Shown: one piece after another, positions 1 to 9,034 of the stretch
Position numbering within the stretch: the stretch's first letter is position 1
Layout of the letters: every line of letters begins with the position of its first letter
Source of the DNA: M3007 sp031425035
GTDB taxonomy: Bacteria; Bacteroidota; Bacteroidia; Chitinophagales; Saprospiraceae
Assembly: GCA_031425035.1 (NCBI GenBank)
Contig: JANPIN010000132.1
Coordinates: forward strand, 1 to 64,000
Direction of reading: 5' to 3'
DNA length: 64,000 nucleotides
Program-made: the position numbers and the translations under genes
Notes under the pieces: generated by a model
Databases searched by the model: none
Seen by the model: only the letters and a program-made list of their open reading frames with translations
What the model was told of the DNA's origin: nothing

Positions 1-47
1 CACTTCTGCCCTGTCCTGCCAGCTGCAATGGTGATCTGCCCCTGCCA

Positions 48-698
48 CTAAAACTCCCAGTCCCTTTTATCCACATACTGTTCGTGATAAGCAATGAAAT
101 TCTGCAAGCCACCAAACAGCTCCAGCACCTTGGCCCGCTCGATATGGGTAGGCCCGCCTTTTAAAATTGCCTGATAGGAACTCCATTTATACGTCCGGAA
201 ATCCGTTGTATAACCATGTTTACGGGGGTTGTTATGGTGGTAATACATCAAATGAAACAGGTGCGATTCATCTGAAATTAACTTGCGTTTAAATGGCCGT
301 TGAATCAAATTTCCATAGCGGTTTTGCTGCTTATTAAATGCTTTGGCATAAGAAGTAAATAGCCGCTGAAACTGATAGCTACAAATGGTCGAGGGCATTA
401 GTGGAATAGGAAGCACCTCTTTTTGAGAAGCATCCTTCAGACTTGCCCGTTCCCTATTCATGGTTTCACATAAAATACGCAGTGCGTGCTCTTCGCGTAT
501 TTTTATCAGAAAATGGACGTGGTTTTCCAATAGTGCGTACGTGTAAGTTTCGGCAATAGGCAGGATGAAATGACCATAACGGCGTAGGAAAAAGCGATAG
601 TTTTCATCACAGGTAAACAGCCGTTCGTGGTTATTGGTACGCGCGAAAATGTGGTAGAAACAATTGGGGACAAGGGATTCCGTATCTCGTTTTTTCAT
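48..698 (-). CDS. REP-associated tyrosine transposase (Y1/HUH, IS200-like fold)
   Basis: A 216-residue single-domain protein of the Y1_Tnp family. The HUH metal-binding pair is visible as H60-V-H62 in a hydrophobic strand, and Y117 followed by AKAFNKQ is the likely nucleophile that makes a 5'-phosphotyrosine with single-stranded DNA. Basic segments near residues 130-145 (RPFKRK) and the YHHNNPRKHG stretch are typical of the REP-associated (RAYT) branch rather than of mobile IS200. In that branch the enzyme is thought to act on dispersed palindromes near its own gene. A perfect 31-bp-arm hairpin begins 28 nt upstream of the start, which fits this. The gene seems intact. No IS ends or accessory TnpB were seen. 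Family assignment is strong; the substrate is inferred. Confidence 0.88.
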   Translation of the reverse strand: MKKRDTESLVPNCFYHIFARTNNHERLFTCDENYRFFLRRYGHFILPIAETYTYALLENHVHFLIKIREEHALRILCETMNRERASLKDASQKEVLPIPLMPSTICSYQFQRLFTSYAKAFNKQQNRYGNLIQRPFKRKLISDESHLFHLMYYHHNNPRKHGYTTDFRTYKWSSYQAILKGGPTHIERAKVLELFGGLQNFIAYHEQYVDKRDWEF

Positions 699-725
699 GT
701 CAGGGGTTTAATGAGGATACGAAGT

Positions 726-790
726 AAAGTAAATGTTAGCAAGAAGTGACACTTTTTTGAAAAGTGTCACTTCTTGCTAACATTTACTTT
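726..790. repeat. Perfect 31-bp-arm inverted repeat (REP-like hairpin)
   Basis: Arms 726-756 and 760-790 are exact reverse complements around a 3-nt loop (ttg). The core reads AAGAAGTGACACTTTT. It lies between the divergent RAYT gene and the membrane protein gene. Both outer ends carry TTTACTTT, which resembles a Bacteroidota -7 box pointing outward. It is the likely substrate or relic of the adjacent RAYT. Confidence 0.9.
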
Positions 791-848
791 CTGTGGAAAT
801 TTATGAATTCCCGTGCCAATACACATTATGTTTGCCCAAATTCTCCAC

Positions 849-2129
849 ATGAAAAATCTCGTTCTGGGTCTGACCCTGTTTATAATCCAGTTGCTGCTCA
901 CCTTTTGGGGCGCAACAGTTTTTGGAAAATACGTCAGCCCCTACCTCTTCTTCACGGCCAGTCTGGCGATCGCGGGTTATACGGGCTGGTTGCTGGTGCA
1001 GCCGAAGCTAACGGTTGAACATCCGTTAGTTAGCGCGGAGGTTCAGCCCAAAAAGCAATGGCTGGGCGCCTTGCTGGGCATTTTCAGTGTAGCGCTGGCC
1101 TACGAGGAAATGCGCAAACTGTTCGTGAAATTCAGCCCGCCGCGCGAGTTCTCCGACGTCGTGCCGCAGATCGAAGCTTTATACAATCGTTTTCAGCACG
1201 GCGAATTTCCCTACGCGCCGGTGGATATGGGCAGCTGGTCGCCCTACCCGGTCTACATGCCGCTGCACTGGCTGCCGGTCGGTCTGGCGCAGGTGTTCGG
1301 TATGGATAGCCGCTGGGCCGGGTTTGTGCTGCTGGCTTTGGCGGCGGGTATTTACGGCTGGTTCATCATGCGTACCAACCGGTCGCTGCTCCAGCAGATC
1401 GCGGTTATTCTGCTGCCTTCCCTGGCCTTATGGGCCTATATACGCTTTGGCGGACTGGATTTGCCGGTCAGTTATGAACTGGTGATCGGCGCCTACTACC
1501 TGGTACTGGCGACCGGTTTGTTCGCCCGTCACCTGGCCTGGATCACGGCCGGACTCGTACTTTGCCTTTTATCGCGGTACACCCTGGCTTTCTGGCTGCC
1601 GCTGGCGGCCATTTTATTCTGGCAAAACCTGCCGCGCCGCCAGAATTTCCTGATCTGGGGCACGGTCGCCGTCAGCGTAGTGCTGATTTATATTTTGCCG
1701 TTTTACCTGAAAGACCCGAGTATTTTAACCAAAGGGCTGGCCTATCATAACCAGGCGGTCGTGGCCGAATGGGTAGGTTATGGCGATCCGCCGGTGTCGC
1801 ACTCGATGGAACGCGGCATTCACTTCGCTATACAATTAAAAGAGTGGTTTACGGGCGACATGGTGGAACGCGTGCATAAAGCGCGGGTGCTGCAGGGCGG
1901 CCTGATGCTGCTGGTCCTGCTCCTGGGCTGGCTGGGCTGGCGTCGCTGGCGGGAACGCCTGGACTACGGCACGTACGCCTTGTTGCTGCTCTATTGTTTC
2001 GTACTGCTTTTCTATTGTTTCGGGCCGCTGACCTACCGCTATTATCTGCTGGTGCTGCACCTGTTGTCGGCGGTGTTATGCGGGCGGATCATTTTGCAAT
2101 CTGAACTTCGTCGTTTGGCGCCGGCTTAA
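849..2129 (+). CDS. Polytopic membrane protein, glycosyltransferase-87-like
   Basis: About 426 residues from ATG 849, with many hydrophobic segments of 18-22 residues spread along the length. Loops carry DMGSWSPYPVYMPLHWLP and RNFLIWG-type positively charged turns. The layout (long first outside loop with acidic residues, aromatic-rich membrane spans, short C-terminal tail) resembles polyprenol-phosphate-mannose-dependent GT87/GT-C enzymes, but I cannot point to a definitive active-site motif. ATG 849 was chosen because MKNLVLGLTLF begins directly with the first membrane span. GTG 813 and ATG 828 in the same frame would add 12 or 7 residues. Its TAA overlaps the stop of the convergent peptidase gene within the bases TTAA. 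Confidence 0.6.
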   Translation: MKNLVLGLTLFIIQLLLTFWGATVFGKYVSPYLFFTASLAIAGYTGWLLVQPKLTVEHPLVSAEVQPKKQWLGALLGIFSVALAYEEMRKLFVKFSPPREFSDVVPQIEALYNRFQHGEFPYAPVDMGSWSPYPVYMPLHWLPVGLAQVFGMDSRWAGFVLLALAAGIYGWFIMRTNRSLLQQIAVILLPSLALWAYIRFGGLDLPVSYELVIGAYYLVLATGLFARHLAWITAGLVLCLLSRYTLAFWLPLAAILFWQNLPRRQNFLIWGTVAVSVVLIYILPFYLKDPSILTKGLAYHNQAVVAEWVGYGDPPVSHSMERGIHFAIQLKEWFTGDMVERVHKARVLQGGLMLLVLLLGWLGWRRWRERLDYGTYALLLLYCFVLLFYCFGPLTYRYYLLVLHLLSAVLCGRIILQSELRRLAPA

Positions 2130-2998
2130 TTCCTGGGGGTTTTCACCGGTGTTTTACGCTTGGCGGATGGCAGCACCGCCTTTTTCGGCGGCAGCATTTC
2201 CGGCCGGTATTCAAAGTGCATGGTATCGTAGTGGTACCATTTGCCGCCCCAGATGAAGCCGTGTTTTTCAAATATTTCCACGATTTCCAGCGGCACGGTG
2301 TTCTGCCACTGTAGTTTCTCTTCAATCGAATCGATCATCCAGTCTTCGCGGTGGTCCCATTTCCAGTATTGCGAGTGGCTGGTATTGATGTCGATGGCCA
2401 TGCCGAAGGAGTGCGGACTCTGGCGATTGGTCCCCATAATGGGCCGCCAGTTGAATGTGCCGCCGATATCGGTGACGTAGGGGCGGAGTTCGGGGCGGGC
2501 CGCCAGTTCATTGGCTATGGCCTGCAAATGCCGGTTTACGCCATTGATCGAAGTTACCCAGATGCGCTGCGTCTTCCCTTTTACCTTAGCCGGCCAAATG
2601 ATGGGCACCAGGTGGCGGCGCACTTCAGCTTCGCTGCGGCCATACATTTTGAGAAAAAACTCCTGGCAGCGGAAAGTGCCGGGATCGCAGTTATAGGTCG
2701 GCGTATCCTGGGGCAGACCGGGGGTGTATAGCAAGCCGTTCATCTGGTCCTCCAGATCGGTCGAGTCGAAGGTCTGGTCTTCGGTTTTGAGCAGGCCGTC
2801 ATCGTAGAGCATGGTCGTCCCGTCTTTCCAGATAATGTGGTTGGCGGTATGGCCTTTCAGATGCTGCGGGTAAGCCTGGATCAGACGGAGCATGCCGGGT
2901 GCAGGCGGCGGCTGGGTTTTGACGGTGGAGGTTTGGGCGAAAGCGGTTATCGCGACCAGACAAGCGAGGAGGAAAGTGGTTAAATACTGGTGTTTCAT
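2126..2998 (-). CDS. Secreted M15-family D-Ala-D-Ala carboxypeptidase-like peptidase
   Basis: 290 residues with a signal peptide (residues 1-21, ending AFAQ). The C-terminal half holds the M15/VanY zinc site: H196 and D203 in SPHSFGMAIDIN and H261 in YDTMHFEYRPE, preceded by GFIWGGKWYHYD. Such enzymes trim peptidoglycan stem peptides or are endopeptidases of the M15C group. The basic proline/lysine tail (residues 272-290) looks unstructured. It shares four bases at its stop with the convergent upstream gene and stands alone. Family and zinc ligands are clear; the exact bond cut is not. Confidence 0.85.
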   Translation of the reverse strand: MKHQYLTTFLLACLVAITAFAQTSTVKTQPPPAPGMLRLIQAYPQHLKGHTANHIIWKDGTTMLYDDGLLKTEDQTFDSTDLEDQMNGLLYTPGLPQDTPTYNCDPGTFRCQEFFLKMYGRSEAEVRRHLVPIIWPAKVKGKTQRIWVTSINGVNRHLQAIANELAARPELRPYVTDIGGTFNWRPIMGTNRQSPHSFGMAIDINTSHSQYWKWDHREDWMIDSIEEKLQWQNTVPLEIVEIFEKHGFIWGGKWYHYDTMHFEYRPEMLPPKKAVLPSAKRKTPVKTPRN

Positions 2999-3178
2999 GA
3001 ATACAGTTGTTGCGATGCGGCTAACGTTAAGCGGGTAGCAAAACTTTTGTCGGCGGCGGTAATGTTGCCATTTTTTTACCTTGTACCCAAAGATATTCCG
3101 GATAGTACACGCTCTTAACCAAAGGAAGGCCTAAAAAGTTATTTATCTGTTCTTCAACTACCTTGTCAACCAGTAATT

Positions 3179-4561
3179 ATGCGCGTTCTACGGCTGCTAG
3201 CAGTGCTTTTTGTAATTTTTCCCCTGACCCTCCCCGCCGCCACCTGGCTCGTCGGTCCCACCCGCACCTACATCAAACCTTCCCAGGTCGCTAACCTCGT
3301 GGCCAATGGCGATACCGTCGCCATCGATGCCGGACTGTACCTGGCCGACGTCTGTGCCTGGACGGCCTCCAATCTCGTGCTGCACGGCGTGGGCGGTTAT
3401 GCCCGGCTCGATGCTCAGGGGACGGCCGCGCAGGGCAAAGCCATCTGGGTGATCAGCGGGAACAACACGACAGTGGAAAATATCGAGTTCTTTCACTGTG
3501 CCGTTCCGGACCACAACGGCGCGGGTATTCGTCAGCAAGGGGATAACCTGATCATCCGGTCCTGCTATTTCCATGATAATGAGGACGGTCTGCTCGCCGG
3601 CGACCGGCCCGACAGCGAGATCCTGATCGAATACAGCATTTTCGAGCATAATGGCTTTGGGGATGGGTATAGCCATAATATTTACGTCAACCACATCAAG
3701 AAATTCACTTTTCGCTATAGCTGGAGCCACCGGGCCGTAGTGGGTCATGAACTGAAAAGCCGGGCCTATGAAAACCTGATCTACTGCAACCGGATCAGCA
3801 ATGAAGACGGCTCGGCCAGCCGCGAAATTGATTTGCCGAACGGCGGAAAAGCCTACATCATCGGCAACATCATTCAGCAGGGCCTCAACGGGGAGAATTC
3901 CAACATCATCGGCTACGGGCTGGAAGGCTTGACCAATCCCGGTCCGCAGGCTTTGTTTTTGGTCAATAACACTATCTGGAACCAGAAATCTGTGGGTTCT
4001 TTCCTGGCTTTTCCAAACGCGCCGCTGGACTGCAAAATCTATAATAATCTCCTGCTGGGCGGCGGGTCCCTGTTTGCCGGCAACCTGCCACCGACGGGCC
4101 TGGATACGCTGGCCAACCTGCGTTTTACCAACCTGGCCGATGCACAACTAACGGACCCCCAGCTTTTTAATTTCCAGCCATCCTGTTCCTCTCCGGCGAT
4201 AAATGGCGGCGTAAATCCGGGTACGGATGGTACACAGGTTTTGCTGCCGGCCCATGCCTACCTGCATCCGGCTTCGGCTATGATCAGAACGCTGGCTGGC
4301 GCTCAACCGGACGTTGGAGCTTATGAGGCCATTTGTAACAGCGCCGTCCAGACACCGACGCGACCGGATTTTTTGCAGCGTACGGGCCAGTTGATTTTCC
4401 TGGATCCCAATTTGCAAGATGCCAGTCTCGACGTATACGATTTAAATGGGCGCCTGATGGCCGGCCGGGTGCAGGCTTTTGACTGGAGCAATCACCCGAT
4501 GGCGCATTACGTGCTCCTGCTGCGTATCAGCGGCCGGGTCGTGTGGGTGGAAAAAATTTGA
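3179..4561 (+). CDS. Secreted right-handed parallel beta-helix protein
   Basis: 460 residues. A signal peptide (about 1-21) is followed by a right-handed beta-helix body (residues 25-330) with repeated N-x-I-I/short-strand coils such as NNTTVENIEFFHC, NLIIRSCYFHDN and SEILIEYSIFEHN. This is the fold of pectate lyases and related polysaccharide lyases (pectin-lyase superfamily). The last 70 residues (LIFLDPNLQDASLDVYDLNGRLM...YVLLLRI...VWVEKI) resemble a divergent type A T9SS sorting domain, so export across the outer membrane is likely. No catalytic triad can be assigned by eye. It could be a lyase or an adhesive beta-helix protein. Confidence 0.72.
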   Translation: MRVLRLLAVLFVIFPLTLPAATWLVGPTRTYIKPSQVANLVANGDTVAIDAGLYLADVCAWTASNLVLHGVGGYARLDAQGTAAQGKAIWVISGNNTTVENIEFFHCAVPDHNGAGIRQQGDNLIIRSCYFHDNEDGLLAGDRPDSEILIEYSIFEHNGFGDGYSHNIYVNHIKKFTFRYSWSHRAVVGHELKSRAYENLIYCNRISNEDGSASREIDLPNGGKAYIIGNIIQQGLNGENSNIIGYGLEGLTNPGPQALFLVNNTIWNQKSVGSFLAFPNAPLDCKIYNNLLLGGGSLFAGNLPPTGLDTLANLRFTNLADAQLTDPQLFNFQPSCSSPAINGGVNPGTDGTQVLLPAHAYLHPASAMIRTLAGAQPDVGAYEAICNSAVQTPTRPDFLQRTGQLIFLDPNLQDASLDVYDLNGRLMAGRVQAFDWSNHPMAHYVLLLRISGRVVWVEKI

Positions 4562-4626
4562 ATTCCCCCATGTTTTCACGCTTTTGTTTTTACAAAGCAA
4601 ACAGGAGTTATCCCGGATTTAATGAT

Positions 4627-4744
4627 GCACCCTTAGCCGGATGGTAACTCGGATGAAACGGATTGGGCGGATTTTCACGGATTTTTAAATCCGCGTAAAT
4701 CCGTAGTATCCGTAAAATCCGCGTTACCATCCCACTAAGGGTGC
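4627..4744. repeat. 118-bp imperfect inverted repeat built of short tandem units
   Basis: Between two convergent genes. The left arm (4627-4683) has units like CGGATTTTCACGGATTT and the right arm (4686-4744) their reverse complement. The outer ends GCACCCTTAG and CTAAGGGTGC match exactly. It may serve as a bidirectional transcription stop, but no T-tract follows. It belongs to the tandem-arm hairpin class seen elsewhere in this window. Confidence 0.8.
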
Positions 4745-4849
4745 GTGTTCACCTAAGACCTGCGCCTATTTCATTCAGCACCAGGCTTTGTAGAGGAATC
4801 ATCTAAATCCGGATTGACTCCTGTTTGTGGCTCATGTGTTTTTTGGGGT

Positions 4850-7084
4850 TTACTTCAAGGTTACCTTGCCGGCATACACCTGCCCGGCGTCGGTCCGGAT
4901 CGTGAAATAATACAGGCCCGCACCCAGCCCGGCGCGTTCAAAGCGGTAAGAACTGCCGTTGGTGTGCACCGTACGCAGCGTTCTGCCCAAGGCATCGGTC
5001 AGTACAAACCAGGCGTCACCGTCCGTAGTTGGCCATTCCAACCGCGCTTCACCGGCGACCGGGTTAGGGAAAATGCGCAGTTTACCCACGTTGCCCGGCG
5101 TTTCGACCGCGCTTATTTCCAGGAAATCCCGCTTGACCTGGTGGTAAGTATAATTAGTCATCACCGGCGGGTTGTAGTCGAAGTAAATGGCCGCCCGGTT
5201 CCAGATCTGGCTATAGTCGGGCAGGTCGGCTAGTTGGCGTACGCGGTATTTGAAAAAGCCCTGCGAAGCGTCGAGATTAGTCGTGCTGTCGAGCAGATTG
5301 ATGTTGTCGAACTGGAAACGCAGTACGTTACCCGGCAGCAGATCGAAATCGTAGTGGTGCGAGGATGCACCCGGTACGATGCTGGCTGCATCGAGGTTGG
5401 TCGACAGGGTATCCAGGATTACGATGTTAAAAGCAGTATCGGTGCCGGTATTCTGAAAACGGATTTTGTATTCGAGCTCCGTGTTCGGTTTAATGTAGCG
5501 CTCTGCACCATAGCCGATGGGCACAGCCTGTTTGTCGTTGGGATCGTACGAACTTGTGGTGACGGTACAATCATAGGATTCGAACGGGTTTGGACTATCC
5601 AAAGCAAAAGCCAGCCCGAGACCCGGTTCATTGATCCCGCCACAGCCTTCCACAAACGCGCTGACGGTGCCACCCCAGGGATGCGCGCTTTCCTGCGGCG
5701 CTTCGATGCGCCAGGTTGCGCTGTTGGCTACGGTCGCCACAGTCGTGCTTTCTCCGGTATTGAGCTGGAAGGGGCTCTGCATATACATCACCAGATCTTC
5801 CACAATAACGAAATCCAGCGGCGCGGACATGGGTGCAGTACCCACGTTCTTCATGGCCAGGCGTACCGAGTCACCGTCGCAGACAGCGCTGGCCTGTAGA
5901 GAAGCACCGGACCAACCGCCATTGGTAATGCATACCGAATCGGGAAAAATATGGGCAGACGAACAGAGAGTGGAGCCCCCCTGGGGCGGCAGCTCACAGC
6001 TGACGTTGAAGACGACGGTAAACGTTCCACAATACCCCGGCGCTATATCGCCAAGCAGAAAACCATACGTGTTGCCGAAGAGATGTCCACCGGGAATGGT
6101 ACTGTTGGTGTAGGTGAGCGCGGGATCCAGTGTGATCTCGACGTGGGCATCGGGTATGGTTTGATCACTTAAATTGCAATACAACACCTGGTAACCGCCG
6201 GGAAAGCAGGGGCGAATATGCGTGTTGCCGAGATCGACCGACATCAGCGGGCAGCGACTATTCAGCGCGACCGGAATGTTCTGTTCAACGCAGGTTCCGG
6301 GGCTGAGGGTAACGGTATGGACGGTAGGGCAGATGTTACCATAATTGAACGGGACGTCGAGGCTGACCTCCACTACATCATCCTCGGGGCAAACCGCCAT
6401 AAAATACCAACCCTGGGCATTGGTCTTCGTGGTATAAACGGTGCCGCTGCCCTGGCCGATAATCTTTACCGTCCACCTATTGATCGTTTGTTCGCCGGCA
6501 TCGAGCGTGCAGTTGACCAGCGAATCGACGAATACCCGCCCATACACCAGCAACTCGGTATTGATCCAGGCATTTTGTACGTACTGATACAAGCCGTTTG
6601 TATGCGGCCCCAGCGCTCTAGTGGGCAGGCCGTTCTCGACCAGCCGGATACTATCATTGCCCAGCGCTACATCGTACCCGTCCCCGACCTTCCCGTCGTT
6701 ATCTATATCGAGCAGAGGAAGTTCCACGTTTGGTGCATTGACATCGTACGTGTTCCAGTCGATGAAGCTCCGTATGCGTTCCAGGCGCCACATTTCGGTG
6801 TCTTCGCATACCTGTAAAACCTGGTCCTGATAGCTAATCCCGATCAATTCCGGACCTGCTTGAACCACGTATGAGGAATCCACCAGCAGGGGCGGCGTGT
6901 AGAAAGTGGTCGAATCCAGGTTGATCTCACCGGGATAGGACCAGGCCGGAATGTGGATGATGGTGGGGCCGGTTTGGGCTGTAATCCGGCTGGCACCAGA
7001 CAGAAATAGGGCCGCTAAAATGAAGAATTTAAGAAACCGGTAAGTTGGAATCTGGCCCCCGGGCAGCAATAGCATTTTTTTCAT
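4850..7084 (-). CDS. T9SS type A cargo with DUF7619-like repeat domain
   Basis: 744 residues from ATG 7084 (MKKMLLLPGG), with a signal sequence ending near SRITAQ. The middle contains carboxypeptidase-regulatory-like (residues about 195-270, GRVFVDSLVNCTLDAGEQTINRW...) and other Ig-like modules. SSYDPNDKQAVP followed by LEYKIRFQNTGTDTAFNIVILDTL marks the DUF7619/DUF11-like module common in Saprospiraceae surface proteins. The C-terminus (LRIFPNPVAGEARLEWP ... GLYYFTIRTDAGQVYAGKVTLK) is a type A T9SS sorting domain. It is probably a cell-surface or released adhesin-type protein with no recognisable enzyme. The start at 7144 is unlikely because the promoter-like motif (7142-7174) overlaps it. 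Confidence 0.85.
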   Translation of the reverse strand: MKKMLLLPGGQIPTYRFLKFFILAALFLSGASRITAQTGPTIIHIPAWSYPGEINLDSTTFYTPPLLVDSSYVVQAGPELIGISYQDQVLQVCEDTEMWRLERIRSFIDWNTYDVNAPNVELPLLDIDNDGKVGDGYDVALGNDSIRLVENGLPTRALGPHTNGLYQYVQNAWINTELLVYGRVFVDSLVNCTLDAGEQTINRWTVKIIGQGSGTVYTTKTNAQGWYFMAVCPEDDVVEVSLDVPFNYGNICPTVHTVTLSPGTCVEQNIPVALNSRCPLMSVDLGNTHIRPCFPGGYQVLYCNLSDQTIPDAHVEITLDPALTYTNSTIPGGHLFGNTYGFLLGDIAPGYCGTFTVVFNVSCELPPQGGSTLCSSAHIFPDSVCITNGGWSGASLQASAVCDGDSVRLAMKNVGTAPMSAPLDFVIVEDLVMYMQSPFQLNTGESTTVATVANSATWRIEAPQESAHPWGGTVSAFVEGCGGINEPGLGLAFALDSPNPFESYDCTVTTSSYDPNDKQAVPIGYGAERYIKPNTELEYKIRFQNTGTDTAFNIVILDTLSTNLDAASIVPGASSHHYDFDLLPGNVLRFQFDNINLLDSTTNLDASQGFFKYRVRQLADLPDYSQIWNRAAIYFDYNPPVMTNYTYHQVKRDFLEISAVETPGNVGKLRIFPNPVAGEARLEWPTTDGDAWFVLTDALGRTLRTVHTNGSSYRFERAGLGAGLYYFTIRTDAGQVYAGKVTLK

Positions 7085-7141
7085 AGGATTAAGATTGAGC
7101 ATTAAAGATGCGAAACAGAGTGAATGCTGTGAATTATGATA

Positions 7142-7174
7142 CAAAGGTGCAGCAAAACATCAGCAGGCACCAAA
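7142..7174 (-). promoter_or_regulatory. Bacteroidota-type promoter for the T9SS cargo gene
   Basis: On the minus strand TTTG (7171-7174) is followed after 21 nt by CACCTTTG (7142-7149), one mismatch from the -7 consensus TAnnTTTG. The predicted transcript would start about 50 nt before ATG 7084. Confidence 0.45.
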
Positions 7175-7255
7175 ATCAAAATTTCCCATAAATTGAGGCT
7201 TAAATGAATAAAAGCGTAATAACTGGTTGTAAATCAATGCGTAAAAATTATAGAC

Positions 7256-7287
7256 GTTGAATGAATTTTAAAATTCAACTATTTTTG
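7256..7287 (+). promoter_or_regulatory. Promoter with palindromic spacer
   Basis: GTTG (7256-7259) is followed by a 20-nt spacer and TATTTTTG (7280-7287), a full match to the Bacteroidota -7 consensus. It lies 14 nt before ATG 7302. The spacer contains the perfect 16-bp palindrome TGAATTTTAAAATTCA (7262-7277), a plausible operator. Confidence 0.5.
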
Positions 7288-7301
7288 TTCAAATTTTTTA
7301 A

Positions 7302-8717
7302 ATGGAAAAAAGCCAGCTGGCCCAGCTTATCCGCACTTTTTCTCCAACGGAGCGACGGGAGATCCGCAAGTTTCTGCGTTCTCCATTCATCAATGTCCGG
7401 GCGGATGTCGTACAACTGTTCGAGGAATTCTGCGAGAACGATATGCCCGACAAAACGACGACCAAACGCCGGCTTGCTGGCCAGACTGCGTTATCCGATG
7501 AAGCCATGCGACTAACCATGACCTATCTGATGCGCCTGCTCGAACGATATATGGCGCTCAAGGAGTTCGAGACCAATAATACACAACGCGATTTGCTACT
7601 CATCGCAGCCCTGCGTAAACGCGGTTTGGATGCCTTTTTTGAAAGGCAAAAAAAGCGTCTGGAAAAAACGCTCGATGCCCAGCCCTTACGTGATGAAGCC
7701 TACTACGAAACCGGGTTTCATCTGCATTGGGAAACGCACCAGCTGGTCTCCACCACCGATCCGGCAGAGACCACTTACCTGCGCGCAGCTACCCAGTCTG
7801 CCGATGTGGCCTATTTCGCCCGAAAACTACGCCTGATCTGTCTGTCGGCCGTTCAGCAAAGCGTGTACCGCACGGAGCAGCAGCCGGAACAAGACCAACC
7901 GTTGATCGAATATGCCGAACGGACCCTCGCCGCGGAGGCCCCGGTCATCGCCCTCTACCTGCATTGTTACCACATGATCCAGACGCCGGATGAGGAGGTG
8001 CATTTTCAGCGGTTTAAAGAAATGCTACTCGGCAATCTGACGCTATTCCCGCCGGGGGAAACCCGCAACTTATTTATCTGGGCGATCAATTACTGCGTCC
8101 GCCAGCTCAATCAGGGGCAAGCACGTTATTTTCAGGAAGTTGCGGACCTCTATAAACCCGGTATTGAGAGCGGCACGCTGCTGGAAAACGGAATGATTTC
8201 CCAATACACGTACTATAACATCGTCGCCGTCATGCTGCAGACCGGCGATATGGAATGGATAGACTACTTCATCCACGCGTATAAAAACAACCTCGAGAAA
8301 AAGCATCGCGAGAGCACCTTCAGTTTCACCCTGGCCCGCCTGCGCTATGCGCAAAAACTGTATGACCCGGTACTGGAGTTGCTGCAAAAAGCCAATTACC
8401 GCGACCCGCTGCTCAACCTGGCCGCTAAAACCCTGCTGCTGAAAACCTGGTACGAACTCGAGGAGTTTGAAACCCTGCAATCCCACCTGGATGCCATGCG
8501 CAACTATATTCGGCGTAAGCGGGTCCTCGGTTATCACCGTACGAATTACCTCAATATTATTAAATACACGGATAAACTGCTGAACATCAATCGCCTGGAT
8601 AAACAGGAAACGGAAAAACTACGCAAGCAGATCGATGTAGAAGAAAATCTGACCGAACGCTCCTGGCTTCTCGAAAAGGTTGGAGCGGGTTCCGGGAGCG
8701 GTCATAATCAGCGGTAA
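7302..8717 (+). CDS. Uncharacterised helical cytoplasmic protein
   Basis: 471 residues with no signal peptide and no membrane span. It is highly charged and rich in predicted helices (for example RREIRKFLRSPFINVRADVVQLFEEFCEN at the start). The middle has repeated helix-turn-helix-like periodicity (residues 150-400) that could be TPR-like solenoid. It is recognisable as a type of hypothetical protein common in Saprospiraceae, but no function can be given. ATG 7302 sits 14 nt after a good -7 box, so the start is well supported. A small lipoprotein gene follows 28 nt downstream on the same strand and may be co-transcribed. Confidence 0.8.
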   Translation: MEKSQLAQLIRTFSPTERREIRKFLRSPFINVRADVVQLFEEFCENDMPDKTTTKRRLAGQTALSDEAMRLTMTYLMRLLERYMALKEFETNNTQRDLLLIAALRKRGLDAFFERQKKRLEKTLDAQPLRDEAYYETGFHLHWETHQLVSTTDPAETTYLRAATQSADVAYFARKLRLICLSAVQQSVYRTEQQPEQDQPLIEYAERTLAAEAPVIALYLHCYHMIQTPDEEVHFQRFKEMLLGNLTLFPPGETRNLFIWAINYCVRQLNQGQARYFQEVADLYKPGIESGTLLENGMISQYTYYNIVAVMLQTGDMEWIDYFIHAYKNNLEKKHRESTFSFTLARLRYAQKLYDPVLELLQKANYRDPLLNLAAKTLLLKTWYELEEFETLQSHLDAMRNYIRRKRVLGYHRTNYLNIIKYTDKLLNINRLDKQETEKLRKQIDVEENLTERSWLLEKVGAGSGSGHNQR

Positions 8718-8745
8718 CGGGGCGCTCCCTCCTAAAACAAACACC

Positions 8746-8847
8746 ATGAAACAGTACTTTTTTATGATACTCGCCATTGTCGGCTTAAGCCTGGCCAGTT
8801 GTGAGAATCGAAATACCAGTGAAAGAAATGGCACTGACCCTTCCTGA
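8746..8847 (+). CDS. Small lipoprotein, 33 residues
   Basis: The frame reads MKQYFFMILAIVGLSLASCE and continues to residue 33 (TDPS) before TGA. A short hydrophobic signal is followed by the lipobox LASC, with acylation expected at C19. The mature peptide would have only 15 polar residues. It starts 28 nt after the stop of the large helical protein, so the two are probably one unit. Bacteroidota genomes contain many such mini-lipoproteins; the role is unknown. Length alone makes it uncertain, but a lipobox at the right place in so short a frame is unlikely by chance. Confidence 0.55.
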   Translation: MKQYFFMILAIVGLSLASCENRNTSERNGTDPS

Positions 8848-9034
8848 AAAAACCTTGTCCCTTCCTGAAATTCCTTGACAGAAAATGAGCGGTTGATAAA
8901 AAGTGTTAGGCACTATAATAGGGTAATGGGGGGGAAGGTACCGGAGTTTTTTATTTTTTCGAAACTAGTCACAAATGCCTTCCCTAAATCGTTTAGACCA
9001 AACACTTTTCATTCCACTTGCATTATCCACCTTT

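Noticed and set aside
8893..8919. Sigma-70-like TTGATA-N15-TATAAT before the TlpA-like gene
   Set aside because: Bacteroidota use a different primary promoter consensus and the spacing is poor; left out as a feature.
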